Source of the DNA: an uncultured Propionivibrio sp.
Lineage (GTDB): Bacteria > Pseudomonadota > Gammaproteobacteria > Burkholderiales > Rhodocyclaceae
DNA: 14,733 bases
Direction: 5' to 3'
Assembly (NCBI GenBank): GCA_938040985.1
Contig: CALHZD010000039.1
Coordinates: 1-14,733, forward strand
Shown here: piece by piece, positions 13,013-14,733 of the stretch
How positions within the stretch are numbered: position 1 is the stretch's first letter
How the letters are laid out: every line of letters begins with the position of its first letter
Position numbers and translations under genes: made by a program
The notes under the pieces: model-generated
Seen by the model: the letters and a program-made list of their open reading frames with translations, nothing else
What the model was told of the DNA's origin: nothing
Database searches by the model: none

Positions 13013-13629
13013 CCCCACATCTCCTCAAACTTGGCCACCGCTTTTTTAGTCACCAGCACTTTTGGAAAACGAATTAACGACACAGGATCTGCCTCATTGA
13101 CACCCAGCACCAACACATTCGGCAAATTACGCGACGCCAAATAAATATTCTCATCAAGACTATCAGTTACGACCAACACTGGGCCATAACCCATATTCTT
13201 GATCTTTTGTGCAAAAACCTTAGTTTTTGGCACATCAATAACAAAAGAGTCGATTACTGACAAACGATCCTCGCGTACCAGCTGAGAAAGAATTGACGCC
13301 ATTCCAGCACGATACATTTTTTTATTTAATTTCTGGCTAAAATTTTCATCCGGGGAATTTGGAAAGATTCGCCCACCACCACGCCATAAAGGTGAAGAAG
13401 ACATACCGGCGCGCGCGCGGCCAGTACCTTTTTGACGAAAAGGTTTAGTCGTGGTGTGCCTGACCTGACCACGATCCTTCTGTGCCCGATTGCCACTGCG
13501 CGCATTGGCCTGGTAAGCCACAACCACTTGGTGCACCAGCGCTTCATTATATTCACGAGCAAACAGGTCATCGGAAGCCTGCATACGACCAGACTCCTGA
13601 CCCAGATCATCAATCAACCTGAGCTCCAT
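13009..13629 (-). CDS. rplD: 50S ribosomal protein L4
   Basis: L4 (uL4) narrows the exit tunnel opposite L22; in E. coli it also represses the S10 operon by acting on the leader upstream of rpsJ. The 206-residue protein (201 in E. coli) has a globular domain and the long tunnel loop: KPFRQKGTGRARAGMSSSPL (about 62-81), then WRGGGRIFPNSPDENFSQKL. The C-terminal half contains VVTDSLDENIYLASRNLPNV. It starts 1 base after the rplC stop (TAA-ATG), with no room for a separate leader. Whether autoregulation exists here depends on a leader that lies mostly outside the window. Confidence 0.98.
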   Translation of the reverse strand: MELRLIDDLGQESGRMQASDDLFAREYNEALVHQVVVAYQANARSGNRAQKDRGQVRHTTTKPFRQKGTGRARAGMSSSPLWRGGGRIFPNSPDENFSQKLNKKMYRAGMASILSQLVREDRLSVIDSFVIDVPKTKVFAQKIKNMGYGPVLVVTDSLDENIYLASRNLPNVLVLGVNEADPVSLIRFPKVLVTKKAVAKFEEMWG

Positions 13630-14274
13630 TTATGCCCCCGCTTTAACCGCAGGGTGCACGATCAGACTCGAGCCTTTTGAGCCGGGAACAGCACCCTTAA
13701 CCAACAACAATTGACGGTCAACATCAACGCGAATCACTTCAAGATTTTGCTGCGTTCGCTTGGCATCACCCATATGACCAGACATTTTTTTACCCGGAAA
13801 AACACGCCCAGGATCTTGATTCATACCAATGGATCCAGGAGCATTATGTGATACCGAGTTACCATGAGAGGCGCGCTGAGAACCAAAATTATGGCGCTTG
13901 ATACCACCTTGAAAACCTTTACCAATTGAACGGCCCGTCACATCGATTTTCTGTCCAACGCTAAAAATATCGACGCCGATTCGGTCACCCGGCTTAAAGC
14001 GGCCAAGGTCATCAGTACCGACAACAAACTCCTTGAGCACACCACCCGCCTCAACTCCGGCTTTAGCAAAATGCCCCACCAACGGTTTACTTACCCGAGA
14101 AGGACGGCGCTTACCATACACTACTTGAATCGCGGCATAACCATCATTTTCAGGTGTTTTAACTTGGGCAATGCGATTATTCGACACATCAAGCACTGTC
14201 ACCGGAATGGACAAGCCATCATCGGTAAAAATGCGCGTCATGCCAACCTTGCGCCCAACAAGGCCTAAACTCAT
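13630..14274 (-). CDS. rplC: 50S ribosomal protein L3
   Basis: L3 (uL3) is an assembly-initiator protein whose arm reaches the peptidyl-transferase centre. The 214 residues (209 in E. coli) start MSLGLVGRKVGMTRIFTDDG and carry GHFAKAGVEAG, VTGRSIGKGFQGGIKRHNFG, SHGNSVSHNAPGSIGMNQDP and GKKMSGHMGDAKRTQQNLEV. Gln153 in the MNQDP loop aligns with E. coli Gln150, which PrmB methylates. GAGGAG lies about 7 bases before the ATG. A structured 100-bp gap separates it from rpsJ. Confidence 0.98.
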   Translation of the reverse strand: MSLGLVGRKVGMTRIFTDDGLSIPVTVLDVSNNRIAQVKTPENDGYAAIQVVYGKRRPSRVSKPLVGHFAKAGVEAGGVLKEFVVGTDDLGRFKPGDRIGVDIFSVGQKIDVTGRSIGKGFQGGIKRHNFGSQRASHGNSVSHNAPGSIGMNQDPGRVFPGKKMSGHMGDAKRTQQNLEVIRVDVDRQLLLVKGAVPGSKGSSLIVHPAVKAGA

Positions 14275-14290
14275 GATTATTCTCCTCTTT

Positions 14291-14308
14291 CCGGCTGCGA
14301 TTGGCCGG
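14291..14308 (-). promoter_or_regulatory. Hairpin just upstream of the rplC ribosome site
   Basis: CCGGC and GCCGG (minus strand, 14308-14304 and 14295-14291) form a perfect 5-bp GC stem around an 8-nt loop. It ends immediately before AAAGAGGAG, the rplC ribosome site. It may stabilise the message or modulate rplC translation; this is inference from position. Confidence 0.4.
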
Positions 14309-14334
14309 TAAGTACTACAAACACAACGGGATTA

Positions 14335-14353
14335 CCACCAACCGAAGGGGTGG
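14335..14353 (-). promoter_or_regulatory. UUCG-tetraloop hairpin in the rpsJ-rplC gap
   Basis: The minus strand reads CCACC-CC-TTCG-GTT-GGTGG. CCACC pairs with GGTGG, and an inner C-G pair closes a UUCG loop, one of the most stable RNA tetraloops. No U-run follows, so it does not look like a terminator. It overlaps by two bases an AT-rich inverted repeat GGAATT/AATTCC (14372-14352). Confidence 0.45.
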
Positions 14354-14354
14354 A

Positions 14355-14383
14355 ATTATAACTACAAATTCCACTCACTGCAA
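14355..14383 (-). promoter_or_regulatory. Candidate internal promoter between rpsJ and rplC
   Basis: On the minus strand a perfect TATAAT (14360-14355) stands 17 bases after TTGCAG (14383-14378), which matches TTGACA only in its TTG core. The -35 lies in the last codons of rpsJ. Transcription from here would begin near 14348, at the UUCG hairpin, and drive rplC onward. The -10 and spacing are good and the -35 poor. Confidence 0.4.
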
Positions 14384-14686
14384 TCTGATTTCAACATCCA
14401 CCCCCGCAGGAAGATCAAGTTTCATCAACGCATCAACTGTTTTATCTGTTGGATCAATAATATCCATTAGACGCATGTGTGTACGAATTTCGAACTGATC
14501 ACGCGAAGTTTTATTAACATGCGGCGAACGCAGAATATCAAAACGCTGGATCCTTGTCGGCAAGGGTACCGGTCCTCGAACGACAGCCCCAGTACGCTTA
14601 GCAGTTTCAACAATTTCTTGCGCCGACTGATCAATCAGTCGATAATCAAAAGCCTTCAAACGCAGGCGAATTTTCTGATTTTGCAT
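14375..14686 (-). CDS. rpsJ: 30S ribosomal protein S10
   Basis: S10 (uS10) sits in the 30S head and, as NusE, joins NusB and NusG in transcription antitermination complexes. The 103 residues equal the E. coli length. The sequence starts MQNQKIRLRLKAFDYRLIDQ and contains VRGPVPLPTRIQRFDILRSP, the VNKTSRDQFEIRTHMRLMDI loop region and a C-terminal MKLDLPAGVDVEIRLQ. Only GGGA, 5 bases before the ATG, resembles a ribosome site. It is the first gene of the S10 cluster. tuf, fusA and rps genes usually upstream are outside the window. Confidence 0.98.
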   Translation of the reverse strand: MQNQKIRLRLKAFDYRLIDQSAQEIVETAKRTGAVVRGPVPLPTRIQRFDILRSPHVNKTSRDQFEIRTHMRLMDIIDPTDKTVDALMKLDLPAGVDVEIRLQ

Positions 14687-14705
14687 ATTTTTCCCAAAGA
14701 ACGGA

Positions 14706-14731
14706 GGGGCGGTAGCATCAGCGACCGCCCC
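14706..14731 (-). promoter_or_regulatory. GC-rich hairpin in the rpsJ leader
   Basis: GGGGCGGT and ACCGCCCC pair perfectly over 8 bp around a 10-nt loop on the minus strand, ending 20 bases before the rpsJ ATG. The downstream sequence TCCGTTCTTTGGG is not a U-run, so it is not a standard terminator. In E. coli the rpsJ leader holds the L4-responsive attenuator, and this could be part of an equivalent, or a structure following an upstream gene. The leader continues beyond the window. Confidence 0.5.
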
Positions 14732-14733
14732 GG

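Noticed and set aside
14335..14353. UUCG hairpin as a terminator after rpsJ
   Set aside because: No U-run follows the stem and the downstream genes belong to the same cluster.
1..14733. CRISPR arrays, tRNAs, insertion sequences, toxin-antitoxin or defence genes
   Set aside because: Nothing resembling spaced repeats, tRNA cloverleafs, transposase motifs or terminal repeats was seen; the coding space is filled by housekeeping genes.

Overview
This window holds the merged S10, spc and alpha ribosomal-protein operons of a bacterium. All are read leftwards on the minus strand, and ridA and the 5' end of recG follow. The gene order matches the proteobacterial arrangement. The RpoA, SecY, L2 and S3 sequences look betaproteobacterial, including an S3 with a long basic tail. 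The organism is probably a betaproteobacterium, possibly Nitrosomonadales-like; the family-level guess is weak. Base composition is uneven: recG and ridA are GC-rich and the secY region is clearly AT-rich.

In the direction of transcription (right to left), the order is: a GC-rich hairpin just upstream of rpsJ; the S10 cluster rpsJ-rplC-rplD-rplW-rplB-rpsS-rplV-rpsC-rplP-rpmC-rpsQ; a 141-nt gap with a good sigma70-like promoter and competing hairpins; the spc cluster rplN-rplX-rplE-rpsN-rpsH-rplF-rplR-rpsE-rpmD-rplO-secY-infA-rpmJ; and the alpha cluster rpsM-rpsK-rpoA-rplQ, closed by a strong intrinsic terminator. ridA and recG follow, with a candidate promoter before ridA. recG runs off the left edge.

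The products are 23 ribosomal proteins, the translocase core SecY, initiation factor IF1 and the RNA polymerase alpha subunit. They are packed with 1 to 17 base overlaps or short gaps, as expected for translationally coupled genes. No intergenic stretch exceeds about 200 bases.

Departures from the textbook layout: (1) rpsD (S4) is absent between rpsK and rpoA, where betaproteobacteria normally carry it; (2) secY starts at a TTG codon with no visible Shine-Dalgarno sequence; (3) structured intergenic regions lie before rplN, between rpsJ and rplC, and at the secY/infA junction. I found no mobile element, CRISPR array, tRNA, defence system or other undescribed system; this is core housekeeping DNA.
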